From Nonomuraea typhae (GTDB taxonomy: Bacteria > Actinomycetota > Actinomycetes > Streptosporangiales > Streptosporangiaceae), in contig NZ_VRLV01000009.1 in assembly GCF_009760925.1 (NCBI RefSeq), forward strand, positions 310,001-374,000: 64,000 nt of DNA, read 5' to 3'. A model generated the notes under the pieces. That model did not search any database, was not told where the DNA came from, and saw nothing but the letters and a program-made list of their open reading frames with translations. Of this stretch, positions 1 to 8,608 are shown in pieces. Position 1 is the stretch's first letter. The number at the start of each line of letters is the position of its first letter. The position numbers were made by a program, and so were the translations under genes.

Positions 1-418
1 GGTGAACGTCGTCGACCTTGATGTTGACCTCGGTCACCTCCAGGCCGCACATGCGCTCGATGGCCGAGATCACGTTCTTGCGCACGGCCGAGGCCAGGTC
101 GGGGATGGCGCTGCCGTACTCGACGACGAGGTCGAGATCGACGGCGGCCTGACGTTCGCCGACCTCGACGGAGACGCCCTGCGCGACGCTCTTGTCGGCG
201 CCGACGAAGCCGCGCACGGTCCCCATGGCCCGCGCGGCGCCGCCGCCCATGTCGAAGACGCCGCTGACCTCACGGGCGGCCAGCCCGGCGATCTTGGCGA
301 CGACTCCGTCGTCGATGGTCGTGGTGCCCATGTCGCTGGTGAGCGCGCCGGTCATGGTCCCGTTCTGGGTCCGTGCCCGTGGTACGGCCGGCGTCTCCTT
401 GACCGTGGCTTCCGACAC
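1..418 (-). CDS. Asp23/Gls24 family envelope stress protein (3' end outside window)
   Basis: The reverse strand encodes about 139 residues before the window edge, so the C-terminus is missing. The visible part has the Asp23/Gls24 pattern: an early segment on nucleation of the fold (DDGVVAKIAGLAAREVSGV), a middle VDLDLVVEYGSAIPDLA strand and a late KNVISAIERMCGLEVTEVNI segment. Actinobacterial members are small cytosolic or membrane-associated proteins linked to envelope stress; their biochemical activity is not established. I chose the GTG at 418 because GGGGTGA lies about 6 nt upstream; an internal ATG at 355 is the alternative. The gene is divergent from the FAH gene across a 175-bp spacer. 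Confidence 0.8.
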   Translation of the reverse strand, partial: MSEATVKETPAVPRARTQNGTMTGALTSDMGTTTIDDGVVAKIAGLAAREVSGVFDMGGGAARAMGTVRGFVGADKSVAQGVSVEVGERQAAVDLDLVVEYGSAIPDLASAVRKNVISAIERMCGLEVTEVNIKVDDVH

Positions 419-518
419 GATCCGTCACCCCCGAGAATTGATTCGTCACCATAAGTAACTGTTTCTTGTTACATAACCGACAAATCCAGAAAAATGCGGC
501 CTGACCTGCATTCATGGA

Positions 519-532
519 CAAGTCATGACTTG
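519..532. promoter_or_regulatory. 14-bp perfect palindrome in divergent spacer
   Basis: CAAGTCATGACTTG reads the same on both strands. It lies between the Asp23 gene (start 418) and the FAH gene (start 594), where an operator would be expected. A second short dyad, GTAAC-N8-GTTAC, lies at 455-472. No regulator is encoded next to it, so the role is inferred only from form and position. Confidence 0.3.
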
Positions 533-593
533 CTGCTGGCCGCCATCGGCCCACGTGGGGCGAGCTCCGGCACGTCGGCGCTAGCCTTGTCAG

Positions 594-1370
594 GTGCGTA
601 TAGCGAGGTTCTCCACAGGCGACGATCCCGTATTCGGCGTGGTCGAAGGCGGCCCGGGCGAGGAGTTCGTCTCCACGATCGCCGGCCATCCCTTCAACCA
701 GGTGCAGTTCACCGGCGAGCGGTACCCGCTGGCCCAGGTCAAGCTGCTGGCCCCGATGCTGCCGAGCAAGGTCATCGCCATCGGCCGCAACTACGCCGAG
801 CACGCCGCCGAACTGGGCAACGAGGTGCCGGAGGAGCCGCTCATCTTCCTCAAGCCCTCGACCTCGGTCATCGGCCACGGTCAGCCGATCGCCTACCCGA
901 CGTCGCTGTCCCACCGCGTCGACTACGAGGGTGAGCTGGCCGTCGTCATCGGCCGGCTGTGCCGCGAGGTCCCGGTCGAGCGCGTCAAGGACGTCATCTT
1001 CGGCTACACCTGCGCCAACGACGTCACCGCCCGCGACCTGCAGAAGAAGGACGGGCAGTTCACCCGGGCCAAGGGGTTCGACACCTTCTGCCCGCTGGGC
1101 CCCTGGATCCAGACCGACCTCGACCCGGCCGACCTCGCACTGACCACCACGGTCAACGGCGACGTGCGCCAGAGCGGGCGCACGAACCAGCTCATCAACG
1201 ACATCCCCGCGCTGGTGGCCTACGTCAGCGCCATCATGACGCTGATCCCCGGCGACGTGATCCTCACCGGAACCCCGGCGGGCGTGGGCCCGCTGGAGGT
1301 CGGCGACGAGGTCAGCGTCGGCATCGAGGGCATCGGCACACTCACGAACAAGGTGGTTTCCCGTGACTGA
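594..1370 (+). CDS. Fumarylacetoacetate hydrolase (FAH) family protein
   Basis: A 258-aa single-domain FAH-family protein. The fold's metal-site signature is present as VDYEGELAVVIG (about residues 105-116), followed by KGFDTFCPLGPW and the C-terminal GTPAGVG loop. Family members hydrolyse C-C bonds of acylpyruvates, decarboxylate oxaloacetate or isomerise catechol-pathway intermediates, so the substrate cannot be read from sequence. The start is GTG. The stop overlaps the gltX start by 8 bp, so the two genes should be translationally coupled. I know the FAH-gltX pairing from other actinomycetes; no functional link is apparent. Confidence 0.88.
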   Translation: MRIARFSTGDDPVFGVVEGGPGEEFVSTIAGHPFNQVQFTGERYPLAQVKLLAPMLPSKVIAIGRNYAEHAAELGNEVPEEPLIFLKPSTSVIGHGQPIAYPTSLSHRVDYEGELAVVIGRLCREVPVERVKDVIFGYTCANDVTARDLQKKDGQFTRAKGFDTFCPLGPWIQTDLDPADLALTTTVNGDVRQSGRTNQLINDIPALVAYVSAIMTLIPGDVILTGTPAGVGPLEVGDEVSVGIEGIGTLTNKVVSRD

Positions 1371-2736
1371 TCTGCGGGTGCGGTTCGCGCCCTCACCGAC
1401 CGGCATGTTCCACGTGGGCGGCGCCCGCACCGCGCTGTTCAACTGGGCGCTGGCCGAACAGTCGGGCGGCACCTTCGTGCTGCGCATCGAGGACACCGAC
1501 GCCTCGCGCAACCAGCCGGAGTGGACCGAGGGCATCATCTCCGCGCTCGACTGGATCGGCGTCAACGGCACCAACCCGGCCTTCGAAGGCCCCTACTTCC
1601 AGTCGGCCTTCGAGCCGCAGCACCGCGAGGCCGTCGCCAAACTGCTGGCCGACGGGCGCGCCTACTACTGCGACTGCACCCGCGAGGACCTGGTCGCCCG
1701 CACCGGCTCCGAGCACAAGGGCTACGACGGCCACTGCCGCGGGCGCGGCCTGACCGCGGGCGCGGTGCGTTTCCGCACCCCCGACGAGGGCGTCACCGTG
1801 GTCGAGGACGTCATCCGCGGCCGGGTCGAGTTCCCCAACGACGCGCAGGAGGACTTCGTCATCGCCCGCACCGACGGCTCCCCGCTGTACGTGCTGGCCA
1901 ACGCGGTCGACGACATCACCCAGAGCATCACCCACGTCGTGCGCGGCGAGGAGCACCTGGGCAACGCCGCCAAGCAGGTCATGCTCTGGCCCGCCCTCGG
2001 CGCCCGGCCGCCGGTCTGGGCGCACCTGCCGGTGATCGTCAACGAACAGCGCAAGAAGCTGTCCAAGCGCCGCGACAAGGTGGCCCTGGAGTCCTACCGT
2101 GAGGAGGGCTACCTGGCCGAGGCCATGGTCAACTACCTCATGCTGCTCGGCTGGGGCCCCGGCGACGACCGCGAGATCATGCCGTGGTCGGAGATGATGC
2201 CGCTGTTCAAGCTGGACAACGTCAACTCCGCCAGCGCCTTCTTCGACGAGAAGAAGCTGCGCGCCTTCAACGGCGAGTACATCCGCGCCCTGCCGCTGGA
2301 GACCTTCGAGGAGCGCTGCGCCGGCTACCTCGACGCGAGCTGGGACCGCGAGACCTTCAGCAAAGTCGCCCCGCTGGCCCAGACCCGCATCGGGGTGCTG
2401 TCGGAGATCCGGCAGAACGTCGACTTCCTCTTCCTCGACGAGCCCGTCTTCGACCAGGCGTCCTGGGACAAGGCGATGAAGAACGAGCCGGCCGCGATCC
2501 TCTCCGGCTACCTCGACCGCCTGGAGAGCGTCAGCTGGGACCCGGAGTCCCTGAAGGTCGCCCTGGAGGAGGTCGGCACCGCCCACGGGCTCAAGCTGGG
2601 CAAGGCGCAGGCGCCGGTCCGCGTGGCGATCACCGGCCGGACCGTGGGCCTGCCGCTGTTCGAGTCGATCGAGGTCCTCGGCCGCGAGCGCGCCCAGGAC
2701 CGCCTGCGCGCCGCCCTGGCCCGGCTCCAGGCATGA
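1363..2736 (+). CDS. gltX: Glutamate--tRNA ligase
   Basis: Class I aminoacyl-tRNA synthetase of 457 aa that charges tRNA-Glu with glutamate in the cytosol. The HIGH-equivalent is FHVGG at residues 16-20 inside APSPTGMFHVGGA, and the KMSKS-equivalent is KLSKR at 232-236. The C-terminal helical anticodon-binding domain is intact and the length is a little short of the usual 470-490 aa. In actinobacteria lacking GlnRS this enzyme also mischarges tRNA-Gln for GatCAB; that is family knowledge and is not shown here. The start is GTG inside the end of the FAH gene. The last 107 bp are overlapped by the convergent MATE gene. tRNA-Gln and two tRNA-Glu genes lie 5-6 kb downstream. Confidence 0.96.
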   Translation: MTDLRVRFAPSPTGMFHVGGARTALFNWALAEQSGGTFVLRIEDTDASRNQPEWTEGIISALDWIGVNGTNPAFEGPYFQSAFEPQHREAVAKLLADGRAYYCDCTREDLVARTGSEHKGYDGHCRGRGLTAGAVRFRTPDEGVTVVEDVIRGRVEFPNDAQEDFVIARTDGSPLYVLANAVDDITQSITHVVRGEEHLGNAAKQVMLWPALGARPPVWAHLPVIVNEQRKKLSKRRDKVALESYREEGYLAEAMVNYLMLLGWGPGDDREIMPWSEMMPLFKLDNVNSASAFFDEKKLRAFNGEYIRALPLETFEERCAGYLDASWDRETFSKVAPLAQTRIGVLSEIRQNVDFLFLDEPVFDQASWDKAMKNEPAAILSGYLDRLESVSWDPESLKVALEEVGTAHGLKLGKAQAPVRVAITGRTVGLPLFESIEVLGRERAQDRLRAALARLQA

Positions 2737-3913
2737 GTACGGCGCCGCCGAGGCTCACCAGGGCCCCGGCGGCCATCGACCACCACACCCCGGTGACACC
2801 GGCCCACGCGCTCAGCGCGTAGGCGAGGGGCAGCTGTACGGCGAAGCCGGCCAGGGTGACGCCCAGCAGGCGGCCGCCCCTGCCACTGGCCTGCATGACG
2901 CCGCCGACGGCGATGAGCCCCCCGAACGGCACCAGGTAGAGCGTCATCCAGCGCAGAAACTCCACCGCCGGCCCGGGGCCGCCGGTGAACCATCCGGCGA
3001 CCGGCGCGGCCACCAGGTTGAGCACCGCCGCCACGGCCACCCCGGCGCCGAGCCCGAGCAGCAGGGGCCGGCCGACCGGCTCCGACCGGGCGGTCCTGAT
3101 CATCGTGGCCTGGCGCAGCGCGTAGAAGGCCATGACCCCGGCCAGCATGATCTTCGACCCGATGCCGTATCCGGCCTGCGCGGCCACCCCGAACCCGGCC
3201 ACGACGTCCACCAGGACCATCCCGGCCAGGGCACGAGCCAGGAAATCTCCGGACATGGGCAGCCCGAGGCGCACGAGCTCCCCCGCGGAGGCCCGGCCCG
3301 GGCCGTCCGAGGGCGCGTGCCGTACCAGAGCCAGGAGGGCGACGCCGAGCGTGGCCAGCCGCGCGAGGACGGTCGCCAGCGCGGCGCCCTGGACGCCCAG
3401 GCCGAGGCCGTAGATGAACAGCGGATCCAGGCCGATGACCAGGACGTTGCAGATCAGCGCGTGGCGCATCGGGAGCCTGGTGTTGCCCTTGCCCTTGAGC
3501 ACGCCGTCGACCAGGCCCTGGGCGAAGAAGACCGGCAGCCCGGCGAGCGAGACGAGATAGAAGTCGGCGGTCAGCGCCGCGGTCCCGGCGTCGGCGGCGA
3601 ACAGGGCGGCCAGCGGCTCGCGCAGCAGCACGCCGGGGACGGCCACCGCGAGGCTGACGGCCGCCCAGAGCAGCCAGCCGGTCCTGATCAGCGGCGCGAG
3701 CGGGGCGTGGCCGTCGCGGCGGCCGACGAGCACGGTGAGGCCGGTCTGGACGGCCAGGAAGAGGCCGAGCGCCAGGTATTCGGTGCTCGTGGCCACGGTG
3801 ACCGCCGCGACCGCGCTCTCGCCCAGGCCGGAGACCCAGAGCAGGTCGATGACGCTCACCGCGACGACCGCGGTGAGCAGTTCCACGTAGATGGGGAAGG
3901 CCAGCCTGAACAT
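2630..3913 (-). CDS. MATE family multidrug efflux transporter
   Basis: A 427-aa polytopic membrane protein with about 12 hydrophobic segments in two MATE-like halves. N-terminal landmarks are FPIYVELLTAVV and DLLWVSGLGESAVAAV; central ones are GLVDGVLKGKGNTRLPM and GLGVQGAALATVLAR. MATE proteins export cationic drugs or metabolites using H+ or Na+ gradients. I chose the ATG at 3913 because GAGG lies 7 nt upstream; longer frames run into the divergent padR gene. The last 36 or so residues, rich in Arg and Gly, are read antisense to the end of gltX and are probably a non-conserved tail. The dyad at 3929-3955 and the divergent PadR gene suggest drug-responsive repression. Confidence 0.88.
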   Translation of the reverse strand: MFRLAFPIYVELLTAVVAVSVIDLLWVSGLGESAVAAVTVATSTEYLALGLFLAVQTGLTVLVGRRDGHAPLAPLIRTGWLLWAAVSLAVAVPGVLLREPLAALFAADAGTAALTADFYLVSLAGLPVFFAQGLVDGVLKGKGNTRLPMRHALICNVLVIGLDPLFIYGLGLGVQGAALATVLARLATLGVALLALVRHAPSDGPGRASAGELVRLGLPMSGDFLARALAGMVLVDVVAGFGVAAQAGYGIGSKIMLAGVMAFYALRQATMIRTARSEPVGRPLLLGLGAGVAVAAVLNLVAAPVAGWFTGGPGPAVEFLRWMTLYLVPFGGLIAVGGVMQASGRGGRLLGVTLAGFAVQLPLAYALSAWAGVTGVWWSMAAGALVSLGGAVLMPGAGPGRRAGGPGRARGRGPRSTRTAAGPRSGR

Positions 3914-3928
3914 CTGGATACCTCGATT

Positions 3929-3955
3929 CGCTATATCTCGTTTAGAGGTATAGCG
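3929..3955. promoter_or_regulatory. Candidate PadR operator between MATE and padR genes
   Basis: An interrupted dyad has outer arms CGCTATA (3929-3935) and TATAGCG (3949-3955) and inner arms CTC and GAG. Ten of 13 symmetric pairs match around a centre at 3942. It starts 16 bp from the MATE start codon and ends 14 bp before the padR start codon, so bound protein would block both genes. PadR regulators typically bind AT-rich dyads of this size. The assignment to this PadR is inferred. Confidence 0.6.
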
Positions 3956-3968
3956 ATACGATGCGCCC

Positions 3969-4538
3969 ATGGCAACCGGCGGTGACCTGACCCTCACCAT
4001 CCTGGGATTCCTGCACGAGCGGCCCATGCACGGCTACGAGCTCAAAGCCCGGCTCAACGCGCTGACCGGCCACCTGCGCCCGCTCAGCGACGGCGCGCTG
4101 TACCCGGCCATCTCCCGCCTGGAGGCCAAGGGCCTGCTCGAACGGCACGAGGAGCCGGGCGCCGCGGCGGCCAGGCGCCTGGTCCTGACGCTGACCGAGG
4201 CGGGACGCGGGGAACTGCTGAGAAGGCTCCGGGAGCCGAGCGACATCGAGATCAGCGACCAGACCAGGTTCTTCGCCCTGCTGACGTTCCTGTCGGCGCT
4301 GCCCGACCCCGCCGACCGCCTCCGCGTGCTGAGGCGCCGGCTGGACTTCCTCGAGACCCCGGCCAGCTTCTTCTACGACGACGGCCGGCCGGTGCGCGCA
4401 GAAGAGGAACAGGACCCCTACCGCCGCGGCATCCTGCTCATCGCCCGCGCCACCGGCACCGCCGAACGCGCATGGCTCAGACAAGAACTGGCCGGACACA
4501 GTGCCGGCAGGCCGGCCTCCGGCGCAGCCAGTACGTGA
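3969..4538 (+). CDS. PadR family transcriptional regulator
   Basis: A 189-aa PadR-type winged-helix repressor. The N-terminal domain has the family's signature order: LTILGFLHERPMHGYELK, then GALYPAISRLEAKGLLE, then the wing. The C-terminal part (about 95-180) is the helical dimerisation domain, and its length indicates a PadR-s2 type protein. The ATG at 3969 follows the putative operator by only 13 bp, so the transcript may have a very short leader. Divergence from a MATE exporter suggests control of that efflux pump together with autoregulation. The last 62 bp are overlapped by the convergent membrane-protein gene. Confidence 0.9.
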   Translation: MATGGDLTLTILGFLHERPMHGYELKARLNALTGHLRPLSDGALYPAISRLEAKGLLERHEEPGAAAARRLVLTLTEAGRGELLRRLREPSDIEISDQTRFFALLTFLSALPDPADRLRVLRRRLDFLETPASFFYDDGRPVRAEEEQDPYRRGILLIARATGTAERAWLRQELAGHSAGRPASGAAST

Positions 4539-5502
4539 AGGTCGCCCCCGCCAGCGCCAGCGCCCACAGCGGCCACCAGGTCATGGGGTTCGACAGATCC
4601 ATGGTCACGAAATGGCCCTGGAGAATCTGCCAGCCCGCGTTGAACAACACCACCGACACCAGCGTGGCCGGGGCCACCGCCAGCCAGACCGGCACCGCCC
4701 GGCCCGCCAGCACCGGGATCCAGCGCGGGAACACCTCGCCCCACCGCTGCACCAGCCCGAGCGTCAGCACCGCGCCCACCCCGCTGAAGGTCGCCAGCCC
4801 GACGCCCGCCCACACCAGCCCGCTCTGGTGCATCTCGGCCAGGTACTCCGGCCCGATGCCGAGCGGGATGCCGAGACCCCACGCCCAGCGGGTGACCGCG
4901 TAGCCCAGCGGGATGAGCGCGCCGGTGTAGGCGAAGACCCGGCCCCAGCGCAGCAGCCGCTCCCGCGACCAGCGTCCCTCGCCGCCGCAGTGCACGCACA
5001 CCCCACGGGCGCGCCGGGCGTGGCCCAGCGTGGCGGCGGCCCACAGCAGCCCGCCGACCAGCAGCAGGAACTGGTAGATCAGCGACCAGCTCAGCACCGA
5101 GTCCCAGTCGGCGGGCGGCCAGCCGAACGGCAGCCCGCCGATGATCATCGGCAGGTAGCCGAGTAAGGTCAGCGCCCGCCCATCGGGCAGAATCACCGCC
5201 AGCGCCGGCGCGGCCAAGGCGCCGAAGGCGACGACCGGCCACCTGAACCGGGTGAATCCGCGGGCCACGGCCAGCCCGGCGAGCATCCCCGCCAGCCCGA
5301 ACACGATCACCGGCGCCGCGGCCTCGCCGGGCTGGAGCGTCACGAAGAAATTGCGGTCGTCGCCCGGGTCGAGCGGATCCTCCGCCGCGGCGCCCCACGG
5401 GTAGGTGTCCCACCCCAGCAACCAGGTGAGACCGAGGACTGCGTATCCGGCCGACCACAGCGCCGCCCCGTATCCGGCGGCTTCAGGCCATCTCTTGAAC
5501 AT
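4477..5502 (-). CDS. Polytopic membrane protein of unknown function
   Basis: A 341-aa protein with roughly eight hydrophobic segments, starting AALWSAGYAVLGLTWLLGW and ending ALALAGATFTYWLRRR. A central loop around residue 170 has CVHCGGEGRWSRERLLRWGR, a CxxC pair that could bind metal or undergo redox chemistry, and the C-terminus has another paired Cys motif (CRHC). I do not recognise a named family. The last 62 bp run antisense to the end of padR. No terminator separates the two convergent genes. Function cannot be assigned. Confidence 0.75.
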   Translation of the reverse strand: MFKRWPEAAGYGAALWSAGYAVLGLTWLLGWDTYPWGAAAEDPLDPGDDRNFFVTLQPGEAAAPVIVFGLAGMLAGLAVARGFTRFRWPVVAFGALAAPALAVILPDGRALTLLGYLPMIIGGLPFGWPPADWDSVLSWSLIYQFLLLVGGLLWAAATLGHARRARGVCVHCGGEGRWSRERLLRWGRVFAYTGALIPLGYAVTRWAWGLGIPLGIGPEYLAEMHQSGLVWAGVGLATFSGVGAVLTLGLVQRWGEVFPRWIPVLAGRAVPVWLAVAPATLVSVVLFNAGWQILQGHFVTMDLSNPMTWWPLWALALAGATFTYWLRRRPACRHCVRPVLV

Positions 5503-5550
5503 GTTCAGAGCATGAGCCCGCCGCCCTGTGACGGCCCTGAGCCGGGCTGA

Positions 5551-5594
5551 GAAAAGGCTGAGGGGGTACGGCAGGCTCCGCCGTACCCCCTCAG
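5551..5594 (-). terminator. Intrinsic terminator of the M3 peptidase gene
   Basis: A perfect 15-bp stem, CTGAGGGGGTACGGC (5558-5572) with GCCGTACCCCCTCAG (5580-5594), has a 7-nt loop. It begins 11 nt after the peptidase stop and is followed on the reverse strand by CCTTTTC. The GGGGGTACGGC core recurs in the terminator at 63417-63445. Confidence 0.85.
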
Positions 5595-5604
5595 AAGGGA
5601 CTTG

Positions 5605-7572
5605 CTACACCAGGCCCCGGCGCTCGAGCAGCGGGCGGATGCCCGGCTCGCGGCCGCGGAAATTGCGGAAGGCGGTCAGCGCGTCCAGGCTGCCGCCCTT
5701 CGACAGGAGCTCGCGGCGGAAGTGGTCGCCGTTCTCCCGCTTCAGCCCGCCGTTCTCCTTGAACCACTCCACGCTCTCGGCGTCGAGCACCTCGCTCCAG
5801 ATGTAGGAGTAGTACCCGGCGCTGTAGCCGCCGGCGAAGATGTGCGCGAAGTAGTTGGTGCGGTAGCGCGGGCGCACCAGCGCGACGGCGATCCGGGCCG
5901 CCTCCAGGGCCCGAGCCTCGAACGCCTCGGCGTCCTCCACCTGCTCACCGGCCGCCAGCTTGTGCCAGGACCAGTCGAGCAGCGTCGCCGCGAGGTACTC
6001 CACCGTCATGAAGCCCTGGTTGAACTTCTGCGTCGCCTGCATCTTCTCCACGAGATCGGCGGGCATCGGCTCGCCCGTCTCGTAGTGCTTGGCGTAGTTC
6101 GCCAGGATCTCCGGCCAGGTGGCCCACATCTCGTTGACCTGCGAGGGGTACTCGACGAAGTCACGCGGCACGTTCGTGCCGGAGACGCGGGGGAAGCGCA
6201 CCGCCGAGAACAACCCGTGCAGCGCGTGCCCGAACTCGTGGAAGGCCGTGTTGACCTCGTCGTACGTCATCAGCGTCGGCCCGTCGGCCGGCTTGGTGAC
6301 GTTCAGGTTGTTCATGACCACCGGCAGCTCGCCGAACAGGTACGACTGGTCGACCAGGTTGTTCATCCACGCGCCGCCACGCTTGGTCGGGCGCGCATAC
6401 GGGTCCAGCAGGAACAGCCCGAGCGGCGAGCCGTCCTCGTTGAACACCTCCCACACCGAGACGTCCTCGTGGTAGCCCTTGAGGTCGGGCCGCTCGGTGA
6501 TGCTGAGCCCGTACAGCCGCCCGGCCGCGTAGAAGATGCCGTCGCGGAAGACCCGGTCGATCTCGAAGTAGGGCCGCATGGCGTCGGCATCGAGGTCATA
6601 CGTCGCCTGGCGCACCTTCTCGGTGTAGAACGACCAGTCCCACGGCTCGAGCGCGAACCCCGCCTGCTCGGCCAGCGCCTCCGCCTCCCTGCCGGCATTG
6701 CGTACGGCGGGGCCGACGAGCTGGCCGAGCATCTCCTCGACGGCCTCGACGGTCTTGGCCGTCTGGTCGGCCACGCTGTAGGCGGCGTGGTTCGGGAAGC
6801 CCAGCAGCTCGGCCCGCTCGGCCCGCAGCGTGGCCATCTTCACGGCCAGCCCGAAGTTCTCCGGCGCCCGCTCCGCCGACAGCGTGTACAGCTTGCGGCG
6901 CGTCTCCCGGTCGGTCAGCTGCGCCAGCGCCGGCTGGTTGGTGAAGTTGAGCAGCGGCAGGACCCACTTGCCGTCCTTCTCGATCGCCTTGAGCTGCGCC
7001 TCGCCCAGGCCGTCGAGCTCGGCGCGATCCTCGGTCACCAGCGCCGACTCGGTGCTCGCCTTGAGCAGGTTCTGCGCGAACTCGGTGGAGAGCTTGGACA
7101 GCTCCTCGTTGAGCAGCTTGAGCCGCTCCTGATCGGCTTCGTCCAGGTCCGCGCCGGCCCGGATGAAGTCCTCGCGGTACTTCTCCAGCAGCCACGACTC
7201 CTCCGGGTCCGCGGTGGCCACCTGCTTGATCCGCGCCCACAGCGCCCGGTCGAGCCGGATCGCGTCGCTGTGCTTGGTCAGCCGCGGCGAGACCTCCTTC
7301 TCGATCGCCATGATGCCGTCGGTGGAGTCGGAGGAGGTGATGCTGAAGAACACCATGCTCGTGCGGCCCAGGATCCGCCCCGACCGCTCGAGCGCCGCGA
7401 TGGTGTTGTCGAAGGTGGGCGACTCGTCGTTGCCCGCGATCGCCGCGACCTCGGCCAGGTGCTCGCTCATGCCGCGCTCGAACGCGGGGAGGTAGTGCTC
7501 CTCCCTGATGGCAGCGAAGTCAGGCAGCTGGTACGGCAGGCTGCTGGGTGAAAAGAACGGGTTCTCTGCCAA
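5605..7572 (-). CDS. M3 family metallopeptidase (peptidyl-dipeptidase Dcp/oligopeptidase A type)
   Basis: A 655-aa zinc peptidase of the thimet oligopeptidase (M3A) family, full length. The zinc motif HEFGH is at residues 445-449, and the third ligand Glu (in FVEYPSQ) is about 25 residues further on, as in characterised M3 enzymes. The C-terminal region has the conserved YSYIWSEVLDAE segment. There is no signal peptide, so it should work in the cytosol on short peptides. Dcp (dipeptide release) and OpdA-type endopeptidase cannot be told apart here. The gene is monocistronic, with a strong terminator just after the stop. Confidence 0.93.
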   Translation of the reverse strand: MAENPFFSPSSLPYQLPDFAAIREEHYLPAFERGMSEHLAEVAAIAGNDESPTFDNTIAALERSGRILGRTSMVFFSITSSDSTDGIMAIEKEVSPRLTKHSDAIRLDRALWARIKQVATADPEESWLLEKYREDFIRAGADLDEADQERLKLLNEELSKLSTEFAQNLLKASTESALVTEDRAELDGLGEAQLKAIEKDGKWVLPLLNFTNQPALAQLTDRETRRKLYTLSAERAPENFGLAVKMATLRAERAELLGFPNHAAYSVADQTAKTVEAVEEMLGQLVGPAVRNAGREAEALAEQAGFALEPWDWSFYTEKVRQATYDLDADAMRPYFEIDRVFRDGIFYAAGRLYGLSITERPDLKGYHEDVSVWEVFNEDGSPLGLFLLDPYARPTKRGGAWMNNLVDQSYLFGELPVVMNNLNVTKPADGPTLMTYDEVNTAFHEFGHALHGLFSAVRFPRVSGTNVPRDFVEYPSQVNEMWATWPEILANYAKHYETGEPMPADLVEKMQATQKFNQGFMTVEYLAATLLDWSWHKLAAGEQVEDAEAFEARALEAARIAVALVRPRYRTNYFAHIFAGGYSAGYYSYIWSEVLDAESVEWFKENGGLKRENGDHFRRELLSKGGSLDALTAFRNFRGREPGIRPLLERRGLV

Positions 7573-7736
7573 CGGTCGAGCTCCTCATGCGGCGGTTTTG
7601 TCCACCTTCAGCTTGGCATGTCACCGGGGTCGCCGCGCTTCGGTGGCGGGCGGTTCGGCAATCGTTTTGGTGCTCACCGCCAAGCTGAGCTATTCTTTCG
7701 GACGTCGCCAAGCGAGCTCCAAGGGGCCCGCTACGG

Positions 7737-7808
7737 TGGGGTATGGTGTAATTGGCAGCACGACTGATTCTGGTTCAGTTAGTCTAGGTTCGAGTCCTGG
7801 TACCCCAG
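7737..7808 (+). tRNA. tRNA-Gln (CTG)
   Basis: A 72-nt cloverleaf. The acceptor stem TGGGGTA/TACCCCA pairs fully, the anticodon stem-loop ACTGA-TTCTGGT-TCAGT gives anticodon CTG, and the T-arm has GGTTCGAGTCC. The discriminator is G, and CCA is not encoded. A terminator hairpin follows. Confidence 0.95.
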
Positions 7809-7815
7809 CTCTTGA

Positions 7816-7845
7816 CGGATGTCCTTTGATGAGGGCATCCGTTTT
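7816..7845 (+). terminator. Terminator of tRNA-Gln
   Basis: The stem CGGATGTCC (7816-7824) with GGGCATCCG (7833-7841), containing one G-T pair and an 8-nt loop, is followed by TTTT. It starts 8 nt after the tRNA. It argues against the upstream start candidate at 7819 for the next gene. Confidence 0.75.
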
Positions 7846-7851
7846 GTGGTT

Positions 7852-8433
7852 ATGGAAGAGTTTCGGATCCGGCCGGGATCCTTCGCCCGGTTCGCCCTGG
7901 CCTTCGCCGGGCCGCTGCTGCTGTTCTTCCTCGTGTGCCTGCTGCTGGGCGCCATCCTGACCGGCAGCACCCCGGCCGGGATCCTGATCGGACTGCTGGC
8001 CGTGGCTGCCCTGGCCGCCGTGCTGCTGGTGAAACACCGCAGGATGGCCCACGGCACCGTGGTCAGGTTCTCGCCGTCGAGCGTGGAGCTGATCGACACC
8101 CAGGGCTTCATCGTGACCCTGCGCTGGCCCGACATCACCCGCATCGGCACGGTCGACACCCAGCCCGCCGGCCCCCGCCGATTGGGCCGCCCGGGTGGCC
8201 TGCGCGTCCGAACCCAGCCGCTACGCGCCACCGGCCTCATCGGCTGGGGAACCCGCCGCGTGCCCGCCCGCATCCCCGGCTGGATGCGAACCCGGCTCGA
8301 CGCCGCCCCGGTCCACCCGGTGACCGGAATGCCGGAAGTGGCCATCCCGTTGGGCGAGTTCGATCCGGCATGGGAACAGGGGGCCATGGGGGCCTGGATT
8401 CGGCGGTATCGGCCCGATCTCCTGGGTGGATAA
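7852..8433 (+). CDS. Putative membrane protein, PH-domain-like, unknown function
   Basis: A 193-aa protein with two adjacent N-terminal membrane segments (FALAFAGPLLLFFLVCLLLG and AGILIGLLAVAALAAVLLV, about residues 14-59). A soluble part follows with VVRFSPSSVELIDTQGFIVTLRWPDI. A short membrane hairpin followed by such a beta-rich stretch resembles bacterial PH-like (bPH) proteins, but no catalytic motif is seen. I place the start at ATG 7852, because the in-frame ATG at 7819 sits inside the tRNA-Gln terminator. No clear ribosome-binding site is visible, so the mRNA may be leaderless. Confidence 0.65.
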   Translation: MEEFRIRPGSFARFALAFAGPLLLFFLVCLLLGAILTGSTPAGILIGLLAVAALAAVLLVKHRRMAHGTVVRFSPSSVELIDTQGFIVTLRWPDITRIGTVDTQPAGPRRLGRPGGLRVRTQPLRATGLIGWGTRRVPARIPGWMRTRLDAAPVHPVTGMPEVAIPLGEFDPAWEQGAMGAWIRRYRPDLLGG

Positions 8434-8511
8434 GCGGTTTGGAGTGCTCCTCGGGGTGCGGTAGAGTTACCTGCGTCGCCGGGGAGACCCGGCGAAATCA
8501 CTTGTGGTCAG

Positions 8512-8584
8512 GGTCCCGTCGTCTAGTGGCCCAGGACGCCGCCCTCTCAAGGCGGTAGCGCCGGTTCGAATCCGGTCGGGACTA
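8512..8584 (+). tRNA. tRNA-Glu (CTC), copy 1
   Basis: A 73-nt cloverleaf with anticodon stem-loop CCGCC-CTCTCAA-GGCGG (anticodon CTC) and T-arm GGTTCGAATCC. The acceptor stem has one terminal G-T pair. The discriminator A is followed by CCA, absent after copy 2. Identical to the copy 97 bp downstream. Confidence 0.95.
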
Positions 8585-8608
8585 CCACTGTCACAAGTCA
8601 GCCGATAA

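Noticed and set aside
5602..7551. 649-aa forward frame
   Set aside because: Antisense to the M3 peptidase, whose zinc motif and length are decisive.
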